Assembly (NCBI GenBank): GCA_033026295.1
Contig: CM065178.1
Coordinates: 23,389,781-23,453,780 of the forward strand
DNA: 64,000 bases
From: Channa striata
Taxonomy: Eukaryota > Chordata > Actinopteri > Anabantiformes > Channidae
Direction: 5' to 3'
The translations under genes were made by a program, and so were the position numbers. This document shows positions 35,696 to 49,637 of the stretch, piece by piece. The notes below the pieces were generated by a model. That model had not been told where the DNA came from, did no database searches, and saw only the letters and a list, made by a program, of their open reading frames with translations. The stretch's first letter is position 1. Each line of letters begins with the position of its first letter.

Positions 35696-38164
35696 TATAC
35701 ATCACCATGACAGAAATCAGCTTTACACTCTGGACACTGCTGAGGCCCAACACTGATGGTTCCGGTGCAGACCGGTCCAGCTGAGGACGCATGTCTTCGT
35801 GGCTCTGGCTTTACGCAGAGGAATCTCGTCCTGTCGTCTGGTAGGTACAAAAGTTCCTGACGCCTGCAGACGAACATTTGAGCCATTAAAACTGTGTTTG
35901 ACACTCCTCAGACGGTGGTAGTTTGGAGAGAAGCGCGTCTTCTCAGATTACCCGTCACTCATCTTGGCTTGTGGAAGTGTTTTTGTCAGTCAACACGAAC
36001 ATTTCAAGCTCTACCTCTTGAACCCTGATTTCCATCAGAATTCTCTGAGAATTCATCTGTTCTCTGGGTTTTTTTACACTATCTGTAACCGTACGGATAG
36101 TTAATAGCTCACTGGGCCCCAAAAAGCTGTTAAAACTCACCCCCGAACTTCAGGGATCATCATTAGAAATCATGTCCTCAGGGTTTAAATGCTTCCAACA
36201 CATGATGGCACATTTAAAATAGGTCTGTGTTTGGTTCTGATCCACACTCGCTCTCGAACGGGGATCAGTACCGGAACAGTTACAGCAACAGTATGTGTTC
36301 AGTCATCCCCGATAAATTAATTCTGATAAGAGATTTCAAGGGAAACTGCAAAGCCGACGGGGCCAGATGACGCGTTTACGTGCCCACAGCATTTAATCGG
36401 AACGGAACTCGTTTTTTGAACGTGTGGAAAGCGGTTGAACCTGCTGGGAAGACAAAGGTCAGTGTGTTGTGGGAACAATATTTGGATTCAGACTGAAAGT
36501 TACTGGACCGGGCCCAGATGTTCTGATTGACGTGGTTACACTTTCTTGGCTGGTGTTTTATTCCTTCAGTCCGGGAACACTCTCGTCGTCTTTATGCAGA
36601 TTTCTGAAGTGTGTTAAGCTTCTTCAGCCTGGGAGTCGCCTTTCGGTTTTATAAATTGCCTCTCAAGCCTTTTGCACTAATGCTGCCTGTATCCTGACAA
36701 GGTTGATGCCAAACATCAACGCCCATCTGATCCGGACTTAAAGCTTTTTGGTTTCACCTGCCAGCGTTTCTCAGGTTACGTTTACTGGGGCTGACTCTGC
36801 AGTTTTGGCAGCTGCGCTTTTCCCTTTGGTTGCCGTCCACAGAACCAGACTTCATGCTATTTCCTTCACTCTGTCTGTGTGACGCCTGTTGTCCACAGAA
36901 CCTTTGGACGTGTCGCTCGTCCTTCTAAATGCTGTGTGTCTGATGCTGCATCGTCCTCCGGTCTCACAGTCTGGTTTCTAAAATGTTCCTGAGGAAGTAC
37001 AGCCATGCTGCATTAGACACAACCCAACACAAACCCAATAAAGCGTTTGTGGGTTATTACACCTTCAATAAACAGGCAAAATCACTTTTGTTGCATAGTT
37101 AATCTACTCTGAAGCCCAAAATGTAAAACCATTTTTTTAATCGTCTGTAAAAATCTACTTCCATGTCCTTCATCTTAGAAACAATACAAAGATCATTATG
37201 ATAAAGTTGTAAATACTTTAAATTTTACTGTAAAAGCATGATGATGTGTTATGAGCTTGAACAGACTGAACAGAGAAAAGCTGTGGATTTGCAGCTGATC
37301 TAAAACCTTTTAAAACATCGGCACCATCTGCTGGCTGAAATCATCCATCACCAGTGCAGCTGGTACGAAGATAAAAAAAAAAAAGATGCTTCTGATCTAC
37401 TGAACTTTACCCAAATTTGGTGACAAATTTCGTTACTCGGTAGCTGGTGAGCTGCGTCCTGGAATCCCGACATTAAAGTTGGAAATCAAAATGCAGTATT
37501 TTTAGCAAAACACAGTCAACCCTCCGCCCTGCGAACACACGCATGTTCCTGATAGTCAAACTGTGAGTTCTTCACAAGAGGACAGACTTTGATTGTCCCT
37601 CATCCCATCCATCCATTAAAAGGTAAAGTCGAGCATCTTAGTAAAAATTTTATTAAATTATAATTTTTTAAAATATTTTGAGTAAGAAAATGATGAATGT
37701 CTGCTCAGGATTATGCAGATATACAGTTGCAGCTGCATGAATTTAAGAGGCCTCGTTTCCTAGTGGCCGAGGAATCGGACCTCGCTGACTGAGCACAGAG
37801 CAGATGATCTGAATATCAGGTCACTGGGAACCTCGTTTTAACGCGGTGGTTCTCAAGCCAGTCAGAAGCTGGACGAGACCATCTCGGATGAAGGTGGAGA
37901 GGGGGAAGAGGAAGTGAGTTGGTTTCTCCCAGCTTTTGATTGACAGAACGCACCTGATGCAGGTGGGTTGGACAGGGACAGCTGCACTGGACGCAGACTT
38001 TGCGAACACTCTGCTGCTTGATTACTGAATTGAGCTGCATTGTTCCCTGAAGGCCTCAGCTCAGTTTTCAATGCAGCTCTTACCATTTGCTTTCAGTCAG
38101 GCCTTAGTTTAGAGCGTAAATGTACATTAATGCTTTTAAACTTCCCCCGACTTCCTCTTTTCAA

Positions 38165-38300
38165 AATGTTTCTCTGCTTCTAGCTGAAAAACTCCACCAG
38201 ATGACATCACCTGGAGGAGATTTTCATCATTGGGAGTTCAGGTGATGTCATCTGGGGGAGCTCTGGAAAAGCAGCTGGACCATGACTACAAACTCCAAGT
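38165..38300 (+). repeat. palindromic dispersed repeat, copy B
   Basis: CCAGATGACATCACCTG at 38197-38213 is matched by its exact complement at 38239-38255, a 17-base stem with a 25-base loop. The flank TTCTCTGCTTCTAGCTGAA also occurs in copy A. Confidence 0.7.
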
Positions 38301-38916
38301 AAGACGATGAAATGACATAATCTGAACTGAGTGAAGCCATTTGGGAAAGTTTTTCCTGCTAAAAAAAGAGATATTTTTATGTTGGGAAGTCTGAGTTATG
38401 TTTAATGACATTTATTTGCATGTTGTACCCAAACTAGAACCAAAAAACGAAGGTAAAATCATTTGTCGTCCTCTTAATTGTGCGACTATCATCCTTGATA
38501 ATGTGACTCTATTCTGGATACCCGTATTATATTTTTATATTGTTCTATAAGTTTCTATCTATAGGATTCTGTTGTCAGTCTAAACATTACAAGTTGAAGG
38601 TTTCGTCAGGCGCAGAAAAAAAAATTTAACTTTGGATTAAATCTGTTCTAACGTACTTTAGTTGCATTTAAAAAGGAGTGATGCTCCTGCAGAAACCTGC
38701 AGACGTTCTGCTCGTGCACGTCCATCCTTCTCCACCGTTCACGCACAGGCGGCGTGACCCATAAACAAAAACCACACGGGAGCCGTTTGACTTTGTGATC
38801 ACATGAGCACTTTGTTATTTAACATCCATAGTAGTTTCATAATGTCAAACGTACACGTCATAAAGCCTGGACAGAGCAGAGCGGCGTCACTGATGCTGAA
38901 GGTATTTACAGCCAAG

Positions 38917-38987
38917 GAGCGAGAGAGAGAGAGAGCGAGCACAGAGGAAACACAAGCACGAGAGAGAGAGAGAGAGAGAGAAAGAAG
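38917..38987. repeat. GA microsatellite, interrupted
   Basis: Two GA runs separated by a short unique stretch. Confidence 0.9.
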
Positions 38988-39522
38988 ACGCACGACTTCT
39001 CACTTCCTCTCTCTGTACGTCTCTCGGACACGAGCAGCGTCTTAAAAGCACAATCCTCCACCTCATCACATGCCGAAGTGAATCTGTCCGTTGCCCTGAG
39101 CCTCCGAGTCTCTCCGGTTTCCGTCTCTGAACAGGACGACTCCTTCACGTGGATTATCGTCAGCAGGTCGTTGGCACTGAAACTGAACCAGATGCTTCCT
39201 ATATTCAACATAAAATGCATCAATAACATTCATACAAATAAATCTATGGCATACGGATTTAAATATATTTACACTTCAATGAAAACGAATGAATCGTTTT
39301 TGTTGAAATTAAATAAAGTCATACATAAAAATAAAAACTGTACATTATAATGCAAAAAAATGAGAAAATTATATATTACTACACGAGCATTAGTTTTTTT
39401 AAATACATGTACATGAATTTTAGCAGTTTACAGAGTTTAAATTGGGCATCTGTTCGTTTATGGAGCTGTGATCTTACTCATGTCGAACCTAAGGCCACAT
39501 TTACACCTGTGTGTGGCATTTA

Positions 39523-39523
<1 letters not shown>

Positions 39524-39561
<38 letters not shown>
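39524..39561. repeat. TG microsatellite
   Basis: Nineteen TG units, downstream of the rusc2 stop codon. Confidence 0.95.
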
Positions 39562-39565
<4 letters not shown>

Positions 39566-40537
39566 CATGTGCCAATGCAGCACGCTGCGTTTAAACATTA
39601 AAAAAATATCACCGTCTATTTCTTCACTATACTTTCCTTCCTTTGAAGTCAACACGAATCCCGGCAGCCACACCTCTGGGGACAAGTTAGACAAAATATA
39701 CTGCACAAATATTCGGTGGCGATCCTTAAAGTAGTTCTGAGAGCGCTTCAAGGCCTAGATCAAATCATTTACCGCTTTAATAAACAATGCACATTCATGG
39801 ATAAATCATGTTTGATATGAAAACAAACACAACGTGTGGCTGGACGTGTTCATTTACAGATCAGAAGCACAGCTACAGCTCAGAGGAGATCAGCTAATTG
39901 TTGCGCGGCCGTGTTGTTGTGAGGGGGGGAACAGGAAATGTCAGGAGCACAGGTGAAACCTTTTTTTGCGAGGTTACATGCACTTATTGTTAATTGCTGA
40001 TTCTCCCCGCCAAAATAAAAGGCCTGCTGCTTGTCGCCCGTCCACTCCTTCATCTCAGCTCTCTCACAGAATGGAAACCGATTGAAACGGTTCTTTCATT
40101 AGCTGTCATTTGAACCACCTGAGCAGGCTGTTCTCCGCTCACACCTGTGGACCACCACACAAGGATTTACTGGCTTCTACGGTTAAAACGATCACTCAGC
40201 ACTACAGAAGCAACAGGACACGAAAAACCCGAGCCGGGAGCTACAGCTGAGCACTGTGTGGAATATCATAGGGTGGAGGCCGCTGCCTTGTTGAAGGAGG
40301 GGAACGGTGGTTTACAGGCCGGACAGTCGCCTTGTGGTCTAGTCTTTGGGGTTGGCTTCGTGTCTGGACTTTTGGTTTGTGGGCGTACGCATGCATACTT
40401 TGTCTGGATGTTTGTGTTGGAGCCTGCATGCTTCCTCCGTGTACAGTTTCCCCGCTGACACAGCAGCCGGAGCCGGTTAGCGGCACAGCAGACGCCCCGT
40501 CCTCAACACTGTGTGTCCACTCGGTGGCCGCTGCGGT

Positions 40538-40739
40538 TCAGAACTTCCCGGTGGCGTCCTGGCTGTCCTCCGTGCTGCTGAGGGTGACGTAGATGATGGG
40601 AACCAAGCCCCGGGTGGAGCCCAGGGAGCAGAGGAGCCAGTCGGGGTCCGCTTTGCTCAGGACCTGCAGGACGTCGCCCTTGTTGAAGCTCAGCTGGCCG
40701 GGCTCGGTGGCTATGTGGTGGCACAGAGCTCGCACCTGA
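40538..40739 (-). CDS. rusc2: rusc2 coding exon 12 (SH3 domain and stop)
   Basis: The acceptor is CGTTCCTCAG. Splicing rebuilds CQVRALCHH as in human CEVQALCHH. The SH3 residues DW and GLVPIIYV are present. TGA lies at 40538-40540. Confidence 0.95.
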
Positions 40740-43700
40740 CTGAGGAACGAGAGACAGTGAGAGCAACTGAAATGATCGAGTGATGGGGACAATGGACCAA
40801 CCGCAACTATCAACCGTCAAATCAAAGGAACATTTACGCTCTGCAGCCTTTTGCTCCTTTGTAGGAGGAAACCCGTCACCCAGTGCAGCAGCGTCACAGC
40901 AGCTGATGAGCTTTGAAATGTTTTGTACAAAAGCAAACACTCGTCCAAGCCGCCTGCTGACAACTAACCAAAGATGGTGATCATGGGCAAAACATTTCCC
41001 TGTTCCAGCCGCTCAGCTCAGCTGGGATTCTCTTTCCATAACGAAGAAGTGGTTAGGTCCAAAGAAGTAATGTCGGCGATATCAGCATTTCTGTCTCTTT
41101 ACAATCAAGATTATTACGTGAAGATGCCAGAACAACCATCAAATCTGAACGTCCTCCTCCTTTCAACCTAATGGATATTTTTTATTTGCCCAGTAAATTG
41201 CTGTCAACTTACAACTCAATCATTTTGACTTTATTTTGCTTAAAACAGCTTTCGGGCACTTTTTCACTTAGAAATTATGTTTTTTTTCTTTTTGAACTCA
41301 AATTTCTGGGGGAGTCAATAATGATTTAGGGTTAGGGTTCGATTCCTCATGTACAGGTGCACAGCGTCACAAGGTTCAAGCTGCATTATAATTTAGTTAC
41401 GACACACTGACTTACAATTTCAGCGCTTTTCTTTCACTGCCTGTCACTTTCCACGCCTCTATTCAGTGGCTGACATTCTCACCCTGACCAATCTCAGTCC
41501 TTGTGCCTAAACCGATGAAACCAAGTACAGGCCAATCAGAGACAGGATGTCCCTGTCGCCGAGAACCAATACAGAAACAAACTGAGAAAAGAAGTCACTG
41601 GTCAAAATGTAAACTCTGCCAAAACTGAATAAAATGTAAAGATATACCGGTTCTGGCTCTGGGTCAGGACCCGGACCGAGGTCCACCTATTAGTGACCAC
41701 TGTCAGAGAGGGTATGTGCTGTTCTAAAATCTACCACGTCTTTAGGTTTCGGAGGCTTTTATTGAACTAACTTGTCGTTGTTCATAAAAACTGGATGACT
41801 TCCTGCGGAGACTACTACCTACCACGGAGACCGTTGTTTGGTTTCAGGCGGCTGCTTCAACAGTGGAGGTGTGTTTTGGTTGTGAGTGGGCGTGGCTGGA
41901 GGCTCCACCTTCTTCCCGCTCCCTGCCAAAATAGTCTGACTCACGAGGTCGAGAACAGACCCGTCCAGACCGAGCCAACCTGACGGAGGCCTGAAAGAGA
42001 CAAACACGGAGCTCAGAGGAATAAACTGTGGCGAGCACGTTTGTAGTTTAGTAAGAACAAAACAGCTGATCCTTGTAACTCACCTGATCTTTTGAGCTTT
42101 CGTCCTCTGCTCGGCTCCCTCCGCTCTGGAAGACGAACCAACGCTGGACCCGAAGAGCCTGCCCCACCGTAAACTCTGTCCCTGCGAGGGGCTCTCCGCC
42201 TGGGCTGCAGTTTGGGCTCCGGTCCCCATGAGCTCCAGAGGTTTGGTCTCTCTCTCCGGGCTGAGGACGGACTCTGGCGGGCTGCCCATCCACGAAGGCC
42301 TTCCCCTGGAACCAGCCGACTCTCCGCCCGAGCTGCTGCTGCTTTTTCTGCTCCTATAGCCTTCGGCCTCTTGGCCGGACTCTGCCCCCTCCACCACCCC
42401 CTCTCTGGTGGGCGGTAGCTGGCCCTGTCGTCTCTCTGAAGACTTCTTCCTCTTCTCTGCCTTGACGAACTTTGACCCCTCCGCGGACTGGTCGATGTAG
42501 ACTTGGGAGGACTGCATGAGCTGATACCACCAGCCAGCCTGTCTGTCCTGCCGCTGACGCCCCTCGTCCCCTGCATCCTTCTCTCTTCCCTTCCTCCTGT
42601 CCTTCTTCTGCTCTTCCTCACCTTCCCCTTGGCTGTCTTGTCCTACACCGTTCATTCTCTGCCCATCCATCCCCCTTTCCTTCCAAAGATTGGCAAACCC
42701 TACTTCCATGGCTGTCTGTCTGCTAACAGGTCTGGCTGTCACGCTCTCATTTGCTGCTCCTTCTTTCCACAGCTTCGATTTCCCTCCTTCCATCCTGGGC
42801 CACGTTCCCTCTCGTCTCAGCCCCGCCCGCTCTTTCTTCACCTCAGCACTCGAGTCCCTGACCATCTCGCTCACGTTGGTGTTCCATCCTCTCATGAGCT
42901 GGAAGGTGGAGCGAGCCGACTGGTCTCCGGTCTGGCCTGCGGAGCACAGCTGCTCCTTGCGGCGCAGTTGCTCCCGGCCCTTCTGGAGGAGATGGGGTTC
43001 GAATAGAAGATCCAAGTCGAAGGGGAGGAGCGACAGGGGCTGCAGCAAGAGCAGCAGCTCTTCGAAAAGAGGCTGGCAGGCCCCGTGCGACAGGGGAAGG
43101 AAGCCCCACTGGTTGTAGTGTGCTGCTATGATGTCTGAAGAAAACAGGAAGAAGATCAGAACGAGATCTGAAGAAACGGGACATGAATATGTAAATGTCA
43201 AACAGCAGTTTGAGGAGTCGTACCTTCGTGTGTGTGGAGGTGATTAAACCAGAATTCCAGAGATTTCAAGCTGAAATTAAATGCGAACACATTACGTCAA
43301 CGGCAGCAGCAGAAAAGCATCTGACACAGATTCACGTTATTCTGACAGAGGAATTACAACCATTTTATTAGGCACACCCAACGAATGTGGCCTGATCTCT
43401 CTTTATTTTATATTTTGTTTCATCAAACTCCTGCTTCTGAGCTTTAGGTTTGCATTCAGTAGATGTTCGCTGGATTTTTTGACATGAGCTACAAAAGGAG
43501 TCTAAGCAAGTGATGGAGGCCGTGATTAGGCTGAAAAATCATCCAAATCAAGCCACGCAGACTCTTGAGGAGGTCGGTGTGTTAAGGCTGCAGTGAAAAG
43601 TCAAGGCAAAGAAATAAGATACTCCTCAATTGTCCAGTCAGTCACCTGATCTCTACCCAAAAGAGCCACAAACACGCAAAGCATGTCAGCATTTAGTCGC

Positions 43701-46700
43701 GTCCATGGGTTCCAGGCTTCCGGCATTTACTGACTATGAAGGATTTTCATCCACATATCAAAGACAATAATTCAGCTTGAGTCATGTTAGTTTATTCCAT
43801 TATTTATAGGCCACTTAACATCATCAGTGTTTCCCGTTTCAGTGGGGTCGAGTCCAGAGGCCAAATGCCAAAAATCACATCATTTGTCCAATAATTTCTA
43901 AACCTGACTGTACAATTTTATTTTTTAATCTGCAGACCCATATCAATTTATAACAGCAATGTGAGGCTGTACTTGTTCAGACTTTCCCTGAATTATACCT
44001 GGACTTCCTGACGTCCAGCCTGAGAATCGTGTGACGACAGAGAGAAAAAGTGCTTGAAACTCACTTGAGCAGGCCGAAGACGAAGGCGTTGAGCCTCATG
44101 CTGTGGCTGGTGAGCTCCGAGTACTGGCTCACCTTTGCGAACAAACTGTGGAGGACACGTGTGGATGGACCTGATGGAAACAGACAAACAGAAAACCTCA
44201 CATAACGTCCCGCAGCCTCGTCCTTCTTTACTCCTTATCTGAACTCACAGTTTCCCTCCGCTGTGATACGTCTACACTAATTAATAAAAAGTCTGTCAGA
44301 TGTTTGGGTTTCACATGTCATACTCAGATCCCTCACCCAGCTGTGTGGAGGCCTCCACGAGGCTCCAGGGCTGACAGCGCCTCTGTCCGATGATCAGGTC
44401 CAGGACGTAGGCCTTCAGACCGTCGCGCAGCACCTCGTGCAGGGCCGGGCACAGGTACTTCAGGATGAGGTGACCCACGTTGGGACTCACCCAGCTGTTC
44501 CCCAGCTTAGCCTGGGGGGTGCACAGAAACATTGAGGGGAAAAGTGATACTCGTGTGTGTTTAGCCCCCACATTTTCTGTGAACAGTTTTACTCATCGTC
44601 TCATCAGCTCTGTCTCACTAAACCCTTTCACCAGACTTCTGTAAGGACAAACGATCAAACAGGACCTGTTTGCTTGAGGGAAACGGTTTTCTGCTCCAAC
44701 TTTAACAAGCTGAAGAGAAACACCAGCTGTGGTGTATAAGATATTTTAGGCGACTGAGTCACTAAATGTTGTTCTTACTGCTGTTGCAGTGACACGCGTC
44801 GGTGAAACTGCTGTAAATTCACCAATCGGCTGGTTGCTAAGCTGCATTAAATGAAACTGGGATCCAGTTGATCTCTGATGTCATCATCTTTTTCACACAG
44901 TTTTTACATCCTTTCTCAAAACAGTTAACAAGTTTTGTCATTAACTTTATTAACTGTTAAATGAATATTTATTAGAATACAATGAATGTGTCTTCATTTA
45001 GATTTTTTTGATATATCCACCCATAATGTTCGGTTTATTTTTCTGTATTAGTATTACTTTTTAAAAAACAGTTTTCAGCTTTGAATAAAACTGATATTTG
45101 ATGCAGCCCACTAAAGGAAAAAGTTTCTGCCTTTAGGATTTTTCCATGTGTCTTGTCATATTGAGTGTGATGTTGGCTGCAGGTTCTGCAGGCCACAGAG
45201 AGCTGCACACAGGAATACAGCGGGTCAACAGGCTCATCGTGGGATATTTGGATACTGATGGATTTATTTAGTATTTTATTGTCCGCTGTGTCGTGACTGC
45301 AGAATGTGAAAGTTTGAGGGAAATTTTGCTTATGTTGCACGTTTTCAATATTTTCTTTGCTTTGGAGCATTTTGCAAACACAATGTGTCACGTTGGGCAG
45401 TGAGCCACGTTCAGCCTGTGTGTTCGCTGATGGAAACATGTGACTTCAGAGCGAACACAAGTGTGTGAACAGATGATTAAGGCGGTAAGTCACAAGAAAG
45501 CCATGTGAGGGGAGCTTTTAACCAATCAGCGGAAGCCGCTCTCTCCTTCTGCTGCTCCGACACTCTAATCTCCTACCTTCACATCTGGGTCTCGACTGGT
45601 GCCGAAATGAGCCACGATCAGATCCACTGCTGTGTTCACGGCTTTCACCAAACCTGGCGGGAGTGAGTGACACGAACACAGTCAATCAACATTTGTAGCA
45701 TGTCGGTGAAGGCCACTTGATACACTTTATTTCCTTTTTCACTCCTCTACAGGAAGGTGAGGTTTTAGATTTATGCTGCACACTGCATGAATTTACTGGG
45801 GAATTTACTACAACGGCAGCTGGTGGAGCTGAGGATCCTTTTGTCATCCGTTAAGATACTTTTTTTTGTTGTTAAACTAAATTCAATCATTACGGATGAT
45901 TCATTTTAATAGATACAGCATTGGGGGGAATCATCAGGTTAATTTTAAAGTCCTTTTAAAGGGGAATTCTACCTCTCCATCGATGCACGTAAACGTCGAC
46001 TCAGAAGGTTTGAACAGAGGGGAACTGTGGGTAACTTTAGGCAGCACCCCTCCCAAATCTCAAAAATGTGTGGAGATGTGCGTCCAACACACTGATGTGA
46101 GGATGTGGTTCTAGAAATTTACCGTCTGTTATCTCTGAAAATATTCATAGGTTTATTCAGTAACGTCATAAGACACTGTAGTTCACAGTCCATCAGATAC
46201 ATCACATCCTCGGCTGAGCAATGACTGCACAAAACGAAATTTACACGCGTCTCATACTTTCTGTTCTCATCCTAAGTTTGTGCCTTTACTGTTGTGAGTA
46301 GTTACTTCAGTGGACCACCTCTGCAGAGGTCTGGATAAAGTTCATCAGGTCCAGTTCATGGTTGAAATCCACATTTACCTTTACAGACACTGAGTGTTGT
46401 TAAAGAACACACACATTCAATTTCTGTTTCCGGATTGTTTATTTAATTTTAGCATATTAAGGTTTGTTAAATGAGAGTCTGCCCCTTGCGGACATGTACG
46501 CCTACCGTGCAAAAGTGCGAACGTGTCTGAGTGCAGGACCAAGTCAACGTTTACGTGTTTCGATGGAAGAGAATACAATAATTCCTCCTTCACTGTAACT
46601 TTGTTTGTAGTATGAAGAACTGACAGAAGAGAACTTCAAAACTACAGAAAATAACTGACGTGAGATGGATGAACGTGTGAGTGAGTAAGTGTAGCTGTGT

Positions 46701-49581
46701 GTTGTACGAGTCAGTGAACAAACCCGTGATCATGAAAACTAAACCAGTGTACAGTGAGCTCAGAGAACAGCAATCGCAAACAGCCGGACTCCCGCTGTCT
46801 GCCGGACTCACCTCTCTTCTGTGCCAGGTCCACGGAGATGTGAGACTGCGAGGACGAGCAGGAGGACGACGATGTGGAGGCGTCGGGGGAGAGGCAGAAC
46901 TCCTCCGGCGGTTTCTCGGTCAGGGAGAAGTAATCCGGCAGGAAGTCGCTGTAGCTCTGCTGCAGCTTTGCAGACTGACGCACTGCAGAGACGCACAAAC
47001 ACACCCAGTCACACACGGACATAAAAACACTGTGAAGACTGTTTAAAGGGATCCGTAACAAATATGAGGGACACCATCATAGGCCGCATCAGTTAGAGCT
47101 TTAGAACGATTAGCACCATTAAGGCGTCCGAGCACATGGCTGGAGGGCGCAGAAGGGAAATCGAACACGTTGCGCCTGGCAGGCCGCGGCCCCCCGCCCC
47201 TTCTGTGTTCGAGGTTACCAGATCCTATGCCAGAGTGGCCCCCAGAGACCCTGTCCACCCCCAGCGGGTTTCGCCGACGGTACTCCCTCCATTTGAGAGC
47301 CTGAGGGGAGAGGTGGTGTGCTGTTTGGTGTTGGGGGGTTATGATGAAGGGGGAGAGTTAAGGACATGTCGAGCACATGGATGGGAGGAAAGAGAAGAGG
47401 AAGGAAGGTGAAGGGAGGAGAGTAAATGGCGGACGGGGGAGAAGAAAGAGAGAAGTAAGAACGTTTGCTTAACAAGGAGAAGGCAAACAGCAGCTCACTG
47501 ACCGTCTGTTAATCTTAGCTCAGCGTAAAGTGAATGTAAAGTGAAGTAACAGAGAAGCAGGTGCGACCCAGAAAACCCAACAGCACAAGTCTCACTTCGA
47601 CAATTCAGCCTGATGCACCGTGACGTGTGTCTGACAACAAGAGACTTTTGTGGTGGCGTGCAAACGGTCAGGCAGATGTCAAAGGCTGAGAAATATTTTC
47701 CACATTTCATATTTTTACCACTCTTTTAAATGTCTGTGTTGCAGTCGCTGTCAGAATAACACACTGCCCACTGTGCTGTGAGGTGGACAGTCCTGAACAC
47801 CACAGACAAGTTCCTCAGTACCTGCTGTTCACTTTAAACTAACAGTGGAGGTTTGTTTGTGGTGACGATCTGCATCTTAACTTGTTTTTTTTTGTTAGCT
47901 CGTTTAACTTTAAAAAAGTTAATTCTCTCAATAAAAGATGCTTCAACCTCACCAGACTTTTTTGGAACCCACCGTTATGTGACCTGACTCCAGGTCCCTT
48001 GCTTCCCTCGGCGTGTTGTCCAGAGTCCAGGCAGCCCAGCGGGCTCAGAGTGTCGTTCTGGAGCGCTGGTAGACTGGCCAGAGCCCCACGATGGAAACAG
48101 TGTCCCTGTGCCGCAGGTAACATCGGTGGCACCACCCCCCTTTTCACCCCCAACGATGGCGGTGGGGGTGTAGGTGGCATTGGCGCTGATGCCTCTCCAT
48201 GCTTCCCTGTAGGCGAGGCGTGCAGGGGCGCGAGGCCTGCCGAAAGCGGGCAGGAGCGGCCGTGTGGCGGCTGAGGGCTCGGGGTGCAGGTGGAGCAGGT
48301 CCCAGAGCTGGGCGCCCCCAGGAGTCGAACTGGGGAGTAGCTCCCGAGAGGCGAAGGTCGAACCGATCCGGGAGGAGGGGCCGCTGCGGCCACAGCCTCC
48401 GGGTACCCGTGTGGATTTTCAGCTGCATCCTCACTTTCCTCCCCTACCGGACCTCCAGAGCCAGATCCAGAACCAGAGCCGGAACTGGTGCGGGCCTGCA
48501 TTCCAGAGACGTAGCCTGTGAGCAGGGGCAACAGGGGCTTGGGCTGGGGGGGTTTGGAGGAGAACTGGTGGTGGAAGGTGAACGGCTGGATGGGCAGGGT
48601 GGTGGGCCTCTGGTCTTTACTGTAGCGCACCACAGCGGGACGGCTGTCTGAGGAAGTGGAGAGAGCACCTGGGTGAACACGAGAGGACAGCGGGACGGAG
48701 AGAAGACACATGGAGGCGAAGACATGATGCATATTAGCAACTCACAACTGTTTTCACTATAATAATCAGTATAATATTAGAAATACCACAAACAGCAAAC
48801 AGCACTTTAAACTAAATTACACACATACAAACATACATACACACATACATAAGTGAATTCATAAGTGTAACTAATACAATTCTGAAGGAGGCGGCACCTT
48901 AAAAACACAAGTCACACAAGCCAAAACTTGCTTTGTTTTTGAAAGATTTACCCTATATTATTATGTTTTCTGTTTATTATTATGTTTGTTTCTCTCTTTT
49001 ATGTATTTTTTCCATGATGATTTTCTTCTGTTTTTTTCCCCTTTTACTGGTGGAAATGAGCTTTAAAAGTTTTCTATGGCACCTTTTGTGTACACCGGTC
49101 TGCTGCAAAAAAGAAGATACAAGATACAAAAACACAAAACGGAATATTCCATAAAATTATTCCTGATCCAGTCAGCATTAGCTCAATGCTACCACACAGT
49201 GGGATTTACCATTATCACGCTTTCATACATGTGCCAATTACTCAGATTAGGAATCAGTCATCAGTCTAAAATGATGCTAAATATTTCAAATCCTAAGTTG
49301 AACAAGATCAACACCTTTAAGTTGCTGAGTTGGTCCAACCAGCAGCACAGAACCCAAACACACGGCACTAATCTCAGGCCATAAAGCAAAGAATCAATTT
49401 CCACGAGCTGGACGGAGTAAATAAACACTTCAATCATTCCGATTAGTCTCCAGCTGATTAATCGCTTCATTGATTTAATCCAAACCTGTTTCCACACAAA
49501 CATGAAGGTCAGAAGTGAAACTAAAAACACAGACAGAAGAAAAAACGCCCAGTCATGACTCACAAAGATGAACAGGCCTTA

Positions 49582-49637
<56 letters not shown>

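Larger units (their letters stand above)
34609..40537. other. intergenic DNA and probable rusc2 3' UTR
   Basis: No other gene seen. The rusc2 3' UTR must begin at 40537 and run left, but no clear canonical poly(A) signal could be fixed on that strand. Confidence 0.5.

Noticed and set aside
42013..43118. Several long open frames overlapping rusc2 exon 10 on both strands
   Set aside because: They are shadows of the real exon. Only the frame with the RUN-domain end and WWYQLMQSSQVYID matches RUSC2.
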